Source: Chloroflexota bacterium (GTDB lineage Bacteria > Chloroflexota > Chloroflexia > Thermomicrobiales > UBA6265). From it: 5,290 nt of DNA. Within the stretch, counting starts at the first letter, position 1. The number at the start of each line of letters is the position of its first letter. This document shows, piece after piece, positions 1-4,557 of the stretch. Where the stretch lies: assembly GCA_019348515.1 (NCBI GenBank), contig JAHWJF010000027.1, positions 8,838 through 14,127 on the forward strand. Direction: 5' to 3'. The notes under the pieces are model-generated. The model was given only the letters and a program-made list of their open reading frames with translations. It was not told where the DNA came from and did no database searches. Made by a program: the position numbers and the translations under genes.

Positions 1-128
1 ACACCCCGATCGGGCGTTTCGAGAAGCCGGAAGACGTCACCGGGCTGATCGTCTTTCTCGTCTCGGACGATGCGGCATTCATCAACGGCGCGGCGATCAA
101 TATTGGAGGTGGTATCAGCATGCACTAA
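1..128 (+). CDS. Short-chain dehydrogenase/reductase (SDR), C-terminal end only
   Basis: The window opens inside this gene; the readable frame starts at base 3 and gives 41 codons before TAA. The C-terminal pattern of classical SDR enzymes is visible: a Pro-Ile-Gly-Arg-Phe stretch, then Lys-Pro-Glu-Asp-Val, then a hydrophobic helix ending Phe-Leu-Val-Ser-Asp-Asp-Ala, then 'FINGAAINIGGG'. In classical SDRs this segment follows the substrate-binding loop and forms the last helix and strand of the Rossmann fold. These enzymes are cytosolic NAD(P)-dependent oxidoreductases of alcohols, sugars or ketoacyl groups. The catalytic Tyr-x-x-x-Lys and the cofactor motif lie outside the window, so the substrate cannot be named. 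The usual 'DGG' near the end is 'GGG' here, and the protein stops soon after at Ser-Met-His. The next gene starts 171 bases downstream in the same direction, so co-transcription is possible but unproven. Confidence 0.87.
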   Translation, partial: TPIGRFEKPEDVTGLIVFLVSDDAAFINGAAINIGGGISMH

Positions 129-299
129 GGACTGGGGCTCGTCGTGTATCGCATCAGGAGACCGAGACGGCAAAACCGCGCCCATATCGGATAGAAGGGG
201 ACTAGCGACTCGACGCGACATACGATGTTGTGTGTTAAGCCGTGAGATCAATTGCTGACGCCCGGGGTGACACCCGAACACCGACATCGAGGGAGCATG

Positions 300-1247
300 A
301 TGACCGAGAACAACATCAAGAAAGTCGCTGTCGTCGGCGCGGGCACTATGGGTCCGGGCATGGCCGCGACGTTTGCCCGTAATGGATTCGAGACTGCGCT
401 CTACGACGTGAAACCTGAGCAACTGGAGAAGGCTCGAGGCGCCGTTGACTTCGTCTACACCATCCTTACCAGTGGCGGTTTCATGACGACGGAAGATGCC
501 GACGCTGGCCGGAGCCGCATCACGCATACGACCGATCTCGGCGAAGCACTCGCGGGGACGGATTTCGTGGTGGAGTCGGTGCCCGAGCAGAAAGACCTCA
601 AGCAGCAGGTCTTCCAGGAGATCGAGGCGCTCGTCGGCGACGACGTGATTTTGGCCTCCAACACCTCAGGGATTCCCATCAGCGAGCTCGCCTCGGTCAC
701 CCGGGTGCCCGGCCGGGTGGTCGGCATGCACTGGTCGAACCCGCCACATCTGATCCCGGTCATCGAGGTGATCCGAGGCGAGCAGACGAGCGACGAGACG
801 GCGCAAAAGACGGTCGAGATCGTCGAGAAGATCGGCATGGTCCCGGCGATGGTCGATCGGGACGTCGCCGGTTTCGTCGAGAACCGCATCCTCTACGCCA
901 TCATGCGCGAGGCGTTGCACCTGCTCGACGAAGGGGTCGCCAGCGCCGAAGCAATCGACACGATCACGAAGTGGGGTATCGGCTACAAGCTTGCCGTCAT
1001 CGGGCCGCTGGAGTTGCTCGACATGGCGGGTCTCGACATCTACACCAGCGTCGCCAGCTATTTGAACAAGTCCCTCAACGCGTCTCCTGAGGTGAGCAAG
1101 ACGGTGACCGACAAGGTGGCCGCCGGGAAGCTGGGGATCAAGACGCAGGGAGGGCTTTTCGACTACACCCCGGAGCGGATCCAGCAACTACAGCAGCAGC
1201 GCGGCCGGAAACTCGTGGCCACGCGAAAGGCGCTCGCCGACGCGTAG
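300..1247 (+). CDS. 3-hydroxyacyl-CoA dehydrogenase family protein (NAD-dependent)
   Basis: This 315-residue protein has the usual length of a stand-alone 3-hydroxyacyl-CoA dehydrogenase. The N-terminal Rossmann domain carries GAGTMGPG (residues 13-20) and an acidic residue after strand two (Asp36) for NAD ribose. The catalytic set of the family is present with the right spacing: Ser123 in 'ASNTSG', His144 in 'GMHWSNPPHL', Glu156 in 'VIEV' and Asn195 in 'GFVENR'. The C-terminal helical domain shows 'GPLELLDMAGLD' (235-246). The family oxidises the 3-hydroxyl of acyl-CoAs, but relatives act on free hydroxy acids such as carnitine or L-gulonate. The 'NPPHLIP' wording after the catalytic His reminds me of that second group, so the substrate is open. 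I chose ATG 300 because the purine-rich AGGGAG at 290-295 sits four bases before it. ATG 297 or TTG 252 (15 or 16 residues more) are alternatives; the extra residues look unlike the family. Confidence 0.94.
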   Translation: MTENNIKKVAVVGAGTMGPGMAATFARNGFETALYDVKPEQLEKARGAVDFVYTILTSGGFMTTEDADAGRSRITHTTDLGEALAGTDFVVESVPEQKDLKQQVFQEIEALVGDDVILASNTSGIPISELASVTRVPGRVVGMHWSNPPHLIPVIEVIRGEQTSDETAQKTVEIVEKIGMVPAMVDRDVAGFVENRILYAIMREALHLLDEGVASAEAIDTITKWGIGYKLAVIGPLELLDMAGLDIYTSVASYLNKSLNASPEVSKTVTDKVAAGKLGIKTQGGLFDYTPERIQQLQQQRGRKLVATRKALADA

Positions 1248-1294
1248 CTCAGATGCCGCCAAGCGTTGGTCGAAGCATTGTCAGCCGGTCGTAG

Positions 1295-1314
1295 GGGCGA
1301 CGCCCGCGTCGCCC
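1295..1314. repeat. GC-rich intergenic hairpin with short direct repeat
   Basis: GGGCGACG (1295-1302) and CGTCGCCC (1307-1314) are perfect inverted 8-mers around four bases, 47 bases after the dehydrogenase stop. The 8-mer GCCCGCGT also occurs twice in direct orientation at 1302-1309 and 1311-1318. No T-run follows, so a classical intrinsic terminator is not supported. It may be a factor-dependent terminator or a copy of a dispersed intergenic repeat. Confidence 0.45.
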
Positions 1315-1350
1315 GCGTAGATTGGCCACGTCGTCACGATTCTCCACATT

Positions 1351-1371
1351 CCTCTCAGCCCCCAGGAGAGG
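1351..1371. repeat. Inverted repeat CCTCTC/GAGAGG just before the secreted-protein start
   Basis: CCTCTC (1351-1356) and GAGAGG (1366-1371) are perfect inverted 6-mers around nine bases. The right arm and the following G-rich bases run into the ATG at 1383, so in RNA this stem would lie within the ribosome-loading region. It could tune translation or simply be part of a repeat that now supplies the purine-rich leader. Confidence 0.35.
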
Positions 1372-1382
1372 GAACGGGGAGG

Positions 1383-1997
1383 ATGGAACGCGGTCCTCGG
1401 CCCCGAATCCTTAGTGCTGCGATGATTGCGGCGGCAACAACATTGGTCTGGACCTCGGCGCCAGCGCACGTATTGGCTGTCCAAGCCACCCCAAGTCCTG
1501 TTTCAGGATTGAGTTGCGACGTGCCGGCGCGCACCCACCACGAGATGCTCGCTCTCCTCGCGGAGAGCGGCCTGGCGACCCCGGCCGCAACGACCGGCGG
1601 TCAGACGCTTCCGGAGGGAACTCCCGCCGGAACCGGATCGGCCGCGGCCATGGAGCGTATCGTGCGCCGCTGGCTCGCCTGCCAGAACGCGGGCGAGCCG
1701 CTCCGCGCCTGGTCGCTATTCAGCGATGGCTATCTTTATCGATTGCTATCGCGGCAAGCGGTGATGTCGGACGACGCGTATCGTGAGATGGCGACGCCGA
1801 CAGCGGCCGCGGAGACCTCCACCCTGGTCGAGATCGAGGGACAGCGGATCCTGCCGGACGGGAGGTATGGCGCCACCGTCGTCATCGCCTACCCCTCCGT
1901 ACCGATGCCAAAACGGTTCTTCTTCTATTTCACGAAGGTTGACGGCCGGCTGCTGATCGACGGCATCCTTGGAGAGATATCGTTCTCCGTACCATGA
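1383..1997 (+). CDS. Secreted protein with NTF2-like (SnoaL-like) domain
   Basis: This is a 204-residue exported protein of unknown function. The N-terminus is a typical Sec signal peptide: a basic start with Arg3, Arg6 and Arg8, a hydrophobic core at about 9-23, then small residues with possible cleavage after Ala32 or Ala35. The mature protein begins with a Thr/Pro/Ser stretch and Cys45 in 'SGLSCDVPART', followed by a low-complexity Thr/Gly/Pro linker (about 65-86). From about residue 88 it looks like an NTF2-like fold: a first helix 'ERIVRRWLACQNAGE' with Cys100, then 'AWSLFSDGYLYRLL', and strands near the end ('GATVVIAY', 'RFFFYFTKVDGRLLIDGI'). Cys45 and Cys100 could form a disulfide outside the cell. 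I recall similar secreted proteins, with a Cys-Pro-Arg opening and an 'ACxNAG' helix, in Thermomicrobia. ATG 1383 gives a complete signal peptide; an upstream open stretch to 1266 lacks one. No ligand-binding or catalytic residues are evident. Confidence 0.82.
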   Translation: MERGPRPRILSAAMIAAATTLVWTSAPAHVLAVQATPSPVSGLSCDVPARTHHEMLALLAESGLATPAATTGGQTLPEGTPAGTGSAAAMERIVRRWLACQNAGEPLRAWSLFSDGYLYRLLSRQAVMSDDAYREMATPTAAAETSTLVEIEGQRILPDGRYGATVVIAYPSVPMPKRFFFYFTKVDGRLLIDGILGEISFSVP

Positions 1998-2153
1998 CGA
2001 GGGTGATGGGGTGATGGGGTCATAGGGTGATAGGGAGTTACGACAACGATCCTGTCCGGTAACAACTTCGATCAGGCTAGGGCAACACATTGCTTTAGGG
2101 CGAGAGACAGGCGCCTTATCACCCCAACACCCTATGACCCTAACACCCTCGTC
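1996..2153. repeat. Convergent-junction element: inverted arms of tandem G-rich 8-mers
   Basis: The left arm holds four tandem 8-mers: GGGTGATG (2001), GGGTGATG (2009), GGGTCATA (2017) and GGGTGATA (2025), then GGG. The right arm, read on the minus strand, also holds four: GGGTGTTA (2148-2141), GGGTCATA (2140-2133), GGGTGTTG (2132-2125) and GGGTGATA (2124-2117). The outer 10 bases GACGAGGGTG (1996-2005) and their complement (2144-2153) match perfectly. About 80 bases lie between the arms, with a 6-bp inverted pair CCTGTC (2051-2056) and GACAGG (2106-2111). The element fills the whole space between the two convergent stop codons. Each arm has at least four GGG runs with 4-5 base loops on the sense strand of the gene it follows, which meets the usual G-quadruplex pattern. 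It may act as a two-way transcript end, or be a MITE-like insertion; no transposase or target duplication is visible. Confidence 0.8.
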
Positions 2154-2420
2154 CTAGTCCCAGCGGACCCCACAGACGAGCGCTTTGCCCTGGTCGTCAG
2201 TCCACCGCAGGAGCTCGGCCAGCTCGTCGTCGTCGACAACGAACTGGGTCGCACAGACCGGGCAGACGACCGCCTGACAGCAATCGCCGCGAGCCTCGCA
2301 CCATTCGAGGACACCACCGATCGTATGGCAATCCCCTTCACAGAGGTGCCGCAGCACGGCAAGAACCGCCGGACTGAAACTCTCGACAGGCAGGCTTTCG
2401 ATGCGTCGTGCATCGACCAT
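2154..2420 (-). CDS. Small Cys-rich, probably zinc-binding protein of unknown function
   Basis: I do not recognise this 88-residue protein. It has eight cysteines: 27, 31, 41, 47, 48, 53, 56 and 83. Two clusters stand out: 'LCEGDCH' (C-x3-C-His) and 'VVCPVC' (C-x2-C), the latter a typical zinc knuckle. Cys83 near the end could complete a second site. There is no signal peptide or membrane segment, so it should be cytosolic. The acidic middle 'DDDELAELL' suggests a short helix between metal ligands. The start at 2420 rests on a strong Shine-Dalgarno sequence six bases upstream; an earlier in-frame ATG at 2471 lacks one and would add 17 residues. The stop touches the G-rich repeat arm. The SWIM zinc-finger gene lies 97 bases upstream in the same direction, so the two may be co-transcribed and work together, perhaps in nucleic-acid binding or metal handling. 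The function is unknown. Confidence 0.7.
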   Translation of the reverse strand: MVDARRIESLPVESFSPAVLAVLRHLCEGDCHTIGGVLEWCEARGDCCQAVVCPVCATQFVVDDDELAELLRWTDDQGKALVCGVRWD

Positions 2421-2425
2421 GGGCC

Positions 2426-2433
2426 ACCTCCTC
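2426..2433 (-). promoter_or_regulatory. Strong Shine-Dalgarno site fixing the start of the Cys-rich protein
   Basis: On the minus strand GAGGAGGT lies here, with AGGAGG six bases before the ATG at 2420-2418. This is the best ribosome binding site in the window and decides in favour of this start over the upstream ATG at 2471. Confidence 0.8.
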
Positions 2434-2448
2434 ACGGAAGAACTCATT

Positions 2449-2482
2449 CCTGGCCTCAAAGGACAGCACAAATTGGGCCAGG
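2449..2482. repeat. Inverted repeat CCTGGCC/GGCCAGG in the leader of the Cys-rich gene
   Basis: CCTGGCC (2449-2455) and GGCCAGG (2476-2482) form a perfect 7-bp inverted repeat with a 20-base, AT-richer loop, between the two small zinc-protein genes. It could be a leader stem-loop 29 bases before the start codon, or a protein-binding site. Its loop is long for a terminator and no T-run follows. Confidence 0.45.
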
Positions 2483-2489
2483 GAGTTGA

Positions 2490-2506
2490 CCTCAGCCTAC
2501 ATGAGG
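2490..2506 (-). other. Small hairpin after the SWIM protein stop
   Basis: CCTCA and TGAGG (2490-2494 and 2502-2506) form a 5-bp stem with a 7-base loop, 11 bases beyond the stop of the SWIM gene. No T-run follows in the minus direction, so it is at best a weak 3' end or processing signal between the two small genes. Confidence 0.25.
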
Positions 2507-2517
2507 AGAGCGGATTG

Positions 2518-2820
2518 TCAAGCCGCGATTGGGCTCACGGACTCGATCTGAGCCGGATCGACGATACCCAGTGCGACCCAGTAGGCCGCCCGGTGCTTGC
2601 AGACGGGGTCGTCATGGAGGGCGGCCGGGCAGGCGCAACCATGCACGATACCGCCCGTGACTGCCAGCTCGTAGGCGGCTCGCTGGTTGGTGCCGCTCGT
2701 CGCGATCCACCCTCCCGAGCCAACCAACTGACGCACTTCGACGCCTTCCTTCCGCGCCCGAGCGAGCGCTGCTTGCCACCGCTCCGGCGTCGATTCGCGG
2801 CGGGGCATCCCGAGAACCAT
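2518..2820 (-). CDS. Small SWIM zinc-finger protein
   Basis: This 100-residue protein ends in a SWIM zinc finger. Cys62-x-Cys64, nine residues, then Cys74-x-His76 matches CxCx(n)CxH exactly, within 'CACPAALHDDPVCKHRAAYW'. SWIM domains bind zinc and are thought to contact DNA or protein partners; they occur in SWI2/SNF2 ATPases, MuDR transposases, MEKK1 and many small bacterial proteins. The N-terminal part (about 10-30) is a basic amphipathic helix, 'ERWQAALARARKEGVEV', followed by a short beta region 'VGSGGWIATSGTNQ', the usual lead-in to this finger. With no ATPase or transposase domain attached, it is probably a small cytosolic binding protein or adaptor. ATG 2820 is used; GGAG at 2834-2831 is ten bases upstream, a rather long spacing. 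ATG 2808 is an alternative with no better site. An extended -10 promoter lies about 60 bases upstream, and the Cys-rich gene follows 97 bases downstream. Confidence 0.88.
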   Translation of the reverse strand: MVLGMPRRESTPERWQAALARARKEGVEVRQLVGSGGWIATSGTNQRAAYELAVTGGIVHGCACPAALHDDPVCKHRAAYWVALGIVDPAQIESVSPIAA

Positions 2821-2880
2821 GATTTCACGACTCCATTCCAGGTTCGGTGATATGACAGGATGACCTGATCAAACATTGCT

Positions 2881-2909
2881 ATTATACCAGAACATCCGTT
2901 TCATGACTC
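2881..2909 (-). promoter_or_regulatory. Promoter with extended -10 for the SWIM gene
   Basis: On the minus strand a perfect TATAAT (2886-2881) is preceded by TGG, giving an extended TGn -10. The hexamer 17 bases upstream, GAGTCA (2909-2904), matches the -35 consensus at only three positions, as is common for extended -10 promoters. Transcription would start near 2874, leaving a leader of about 54 bases. It lies in the most AT-rich stretch of the window. Confidence 0.65.
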
Positions 2910-2945
2910 GTATCGATTCCCGAAAACGCCTAGGAAGGTGAGGCG

Positions 2946-2969
2946 AGGGAAAGCGCACTTTCTGTCCCT
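2946..2969 (-). other. Bulged hairpin after the kinase gene
   Basis: AGGG and AAAG (2946-2953) pair with CTTT (2958-2961) and CCCT (2966-2969), an 8-bp stem with a four-base bulge on one side and a four-base loop. It begins about 20 bases after the kinase stop. There is no T-run in the minus direction, so it could be a factor-dependent or processed 3' end rather than an intrinsic terminator. Confidence 0.28.
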
Positions 2970-2989
2970 GCGGGGTCGATTCACGTCGT

Positions 2990-4408
2990 TTACGCGACGA
3001 GCTCCGCGACGAGCTCGGCCAGCGTATCCGCCCCCCCGACGTTGCCGGGGAAGACGACATACGGCATTCCTGGGAACCGGCTCTCCGGGCCCAGCCGCCA
3101 GACCGGCACCCCTGGGCGCACCTGTCCCTGGACGATCACCCGCTCTGCGCCCAGGCCGCGAGTGCCGACGTCGCTCGAGGTGATGCCGCCTTTGCCAACG
3201 GCGAAGTCCGGACGCGCTTCGATGCCACGCACGATCGACACGAGCGAGTCCGAGACTACCCGCGCCACGTCGAGCTCATCCATCCCTTCGGGCCGTTCAA
3301 CTCGACGCGACGTGTAGACCACCGGCGTCGCGCCGGCGGCAAGCGCATCATCAGCCTGTCGACGAGCTCGCCAGACCTCGCGACGGCGATCCTCGTCACC
3401 AGGCAGCAGCTCAGTCACCTTAACCTCGATACCCCTGATACCTGGCCTGACCAGCAACTGTTCCAGCTGCTCGGTCGTGCGGCGGACATGCGAGCCGACG
3501 ATGACCAGCCCCCGCGCCGGTCGCGCCGCTGCCGGTCCCAGGAGATCATTTCGGGTCAGGAGCGGCCGCGCCGCGATTCCCGCCCGAGCCCGGACAAACG
3601 ATGCTCCGGTGCGGTAGAGGAAACGCTTTCCCTCCGCTTCCGCCCGCAAGAGACCAAGAACGACGGTCCAGAGATCCGGATAATCGAGCGCATTCACCAC
3701 AATCGGCTGTCCGTTCCGGACCTCTCCCAGCCGCTCCGCGACCCGGTCCGGTCCTCCTGTGCGAATCTCTTCCAGGGTTAACGCGATGACGTCTTCCGCT
3801 TTGGTCCTGCCATGCGTCTTCTCCTCGACCCAACCCGGCAGCGTCTTCGCTCGATAGCCAAAGGTCGCATCGCGGGCGAACTCTGTCTCAGAAGCCGGGA
3901 TCAAGCGACCGCCGTCCCGCACAAAATGGACGTCATCAGCCGTGACCCTGCCCCCCTCGAAGAACGCTGGACAGATGAGCACGCCGTCCACCCCACCGAG
4001 AGCGGCGGCCAGCGCGTCCGTTTCCGCCGGGAAGTGACCGCGCAGTGTCGAGTCGCTCCGGCTGGCGATCGCGAACGGGATGCCTGTCTGCCGGCTGGCC
4101 TGAATCAGCCTGCCGGCAATTACCTCATTGAGAATCCTGGCCTCGTCCTCGGGCATAGCGCGGGAATTGGTGAGAATGAAGAAGAGCGACGCGGCGGCAC
4201 CAAGCTCCGCGGCCAGCGCGGCGGAGTCCCAACGCGCCAGTACCGCGACGTCATGGACCGTTTGCACGCCGGTCGGGTCGTCATCGAGCGCGACAACCTT
4301 CTTCCCGGACGCCGTGACCGCCGCCTGGACCCGCTCCTCCAGACCCGGGGCTTGGATCGGAGACGGCAGCGGGCGGCCGAGCGCATGCGCGACCTGCGCG
4401 TCAATCAT
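2990..4408 (-). CDS. Four-carbon acid sugar kinase family protein (DUF1537)
   Basis: This 472-residue protein is a full-length member of the four-carbon acid sugar kinase family (formerly DUF1537; OtnK, DtnK and DenK are characterised members). Such enzymes use ATP to phosphorylate 3-oxo-tetronate, D-threonate or D-erythronate at O4. N-terminal substrate-domain motifs are 'LDDDPTGVQTVHDV' (41-54), 'TNSRAMPEDEA' (80-90), 'SRSDSTLRGHFPAE' (116-129) and 'CPAFFEGGRVT' (146-156). C-terminal nucleotide-domain motifs are 'GSHVRRTTEQL' (305-315), 'KGGITSSDV' (406-414), 'GQVRPGVPVW' (428-437) and 'FPGNVGGADTL' (453-463). All appear intact. ATG 4408 is the only canonical in-frame start between an upstream stop and the first motif, but it has only a weak AGG upstream. 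A better Shine-Dalgarno site serves a seven-codon frame overlapping the start. The usual partners (PdxA2-type dehydrogenase, OtnC aldolase, OtnI isomerase) are not in this window, so the substrate cannot be fixed. Confidence 0.95.
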   Translation of the reverse strand: MIDAQVAHALGRPLPSPIQAPGLEERVQAAVTASGKKVVALDDDPTGVQTVHDVAVLARWDSAALAAELGAAASLFFILTNSRAMPEDEARILNEVIAGRLIQASRQTGIPFAIASRSDSTLRGHFPAETDALAAALGGVDGVLICPAFFEGGRVTADDVHFVRDGGRLIPASETEFARDATFGYRAKTLPGWVEEKTHGRTKAEDVIALTLEEIRTGGPDRVAERLGEVRNGQPIVVNALDYPDLWTVVLGLLRAEAEGKRFLYRTGASFVRARAGIAARPLLTRNDLLGPAAARPARGLVIVGSHVRRTTEQLEQLLVRPGIRGIEVKVTELLPGDEDRRREVWRARRQADDALAAGATPVVYTSRRVERPEGMDELDVARVVSDSLVSIVRGIEARPDFAVGKGGITSSDVGTRGLGAERVIVQGQVRPGVPVWRLGPESRFPGMPYVVFPGNVGGADTLAELVAELVA

Positions 4409-4424
4409 CGAAGGACGCCTGCAC
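4401..4424 (-). other. Seven-codon leader reading frame overlapping the kinase start
   Basis: GGAGG (4437-4433) lies eight bases before a GTG (4424-4422) that opens the frame Val-Gln-Ala-Ser-Phe-Asp-Asp-stop. Its TGA (4403-4401) falls just inside the kinase gene, which starts at 4408. The kinase ATG itself has no comparable ribosome site, so ribosomes finishing this frame could restart at the ATG (translational coupling). It may also be chance. Confidence 0.35.
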
Positions 4425-4436
4425 CGCTCAAACCTC

Positions 4437-4461
4437 CACCGGTGTGCCGAGGATCACCTCG
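4437..4461. repeat. Hairpin and palindrome in the kinase leader
   Basis: CGAGG (4448-4452) and CCTCG (4457-4461) form a perfect 5-bp stem around four bases. Next to it lies the palindrome CACCGGTG (4437-4444), which touches the GGAGG ribosome-binding sequence. If transcription starts near 4473, both are in the untranslated leader and could affect access to the ribosome site. Confidence 0.35.
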
Positions 4462-4479
4462 TGGTTGAATCGAGGACGC

Positions 4480-4508
4480 ACTCTACGGTCACGTGGAAAT
4501 CCTGTCGA
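4480..4508 (-). promoter_or_regulatory. Probable sigma-70 promoter for the kinase gene
   Basis: On the minus strand TCGACA (4508-4503; five of six matches to TTGACA) is separated by 17 bases from TAGAGT (4485-4480; four of six matches to TATAAT). The start would be near 4473, giving a leader of about 65 bases. A short palindrome, ATGGC/GCCAT (4519-4530), lies just upstream of the -35 and could be a regulator site. Confidence 0.42.
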
Positions 4509-4557
4509 TACCACCCAGATGGCGAGCCATGCAATCGAAACCGTTGAACGAGGTGTC

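Noticed and set aside
70..258. Small plus-strand frame across the end of the SDR gene
   Set aside because: It overlaps the SDR C-terminus out of frame, lacks a ribosome site and has no recognisable feature.
129..299. Promoter or terminator in the gap after the SDR gene
   Set aside because: Only poor -10/-35 matches (such as TACGAT near 220) and a four-base stem GGGT/ACCC near 265-275 are present; neither is convincing, so co-transcription with the SDR remains possible.
666..1187. Long open frame on the minus strand inside the hydroxyacyl-CoA dehydrogenase gene
   Set aside because: It is antisense to a gene with complete catalytic motifs, is rich in Arg/Asp/Leu repeats typical of reverse-strand reading of GC-rich DNA, and has no recognisable domain.
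2401..2850. Plus-strand open frame of 149 codons over the two small zinc-protein genes
   Set aside because: The minus strand carries an exact SWIM CxCx(n)CxH motif, ribosome sites and a promoter; the plus-strand product shows no family features.
3812..4468. Plus-strand open frame of 218 codons opposite the kinase
   Set aside because: It is antisense to a kinase with all family motifs intact; its composition is Arg/Pro/Gly-rich with no domain.
4428..4557. Minus-strand frame ending in 'NHEVILGTPVEV' before the kinase, looking like the tail of a deleted gene
   Set aside because: The tail resembles a natural C-terminus, but no start, ribosome site or longer homologous part is visible, and it continues as a third frame of the antiporter gene.
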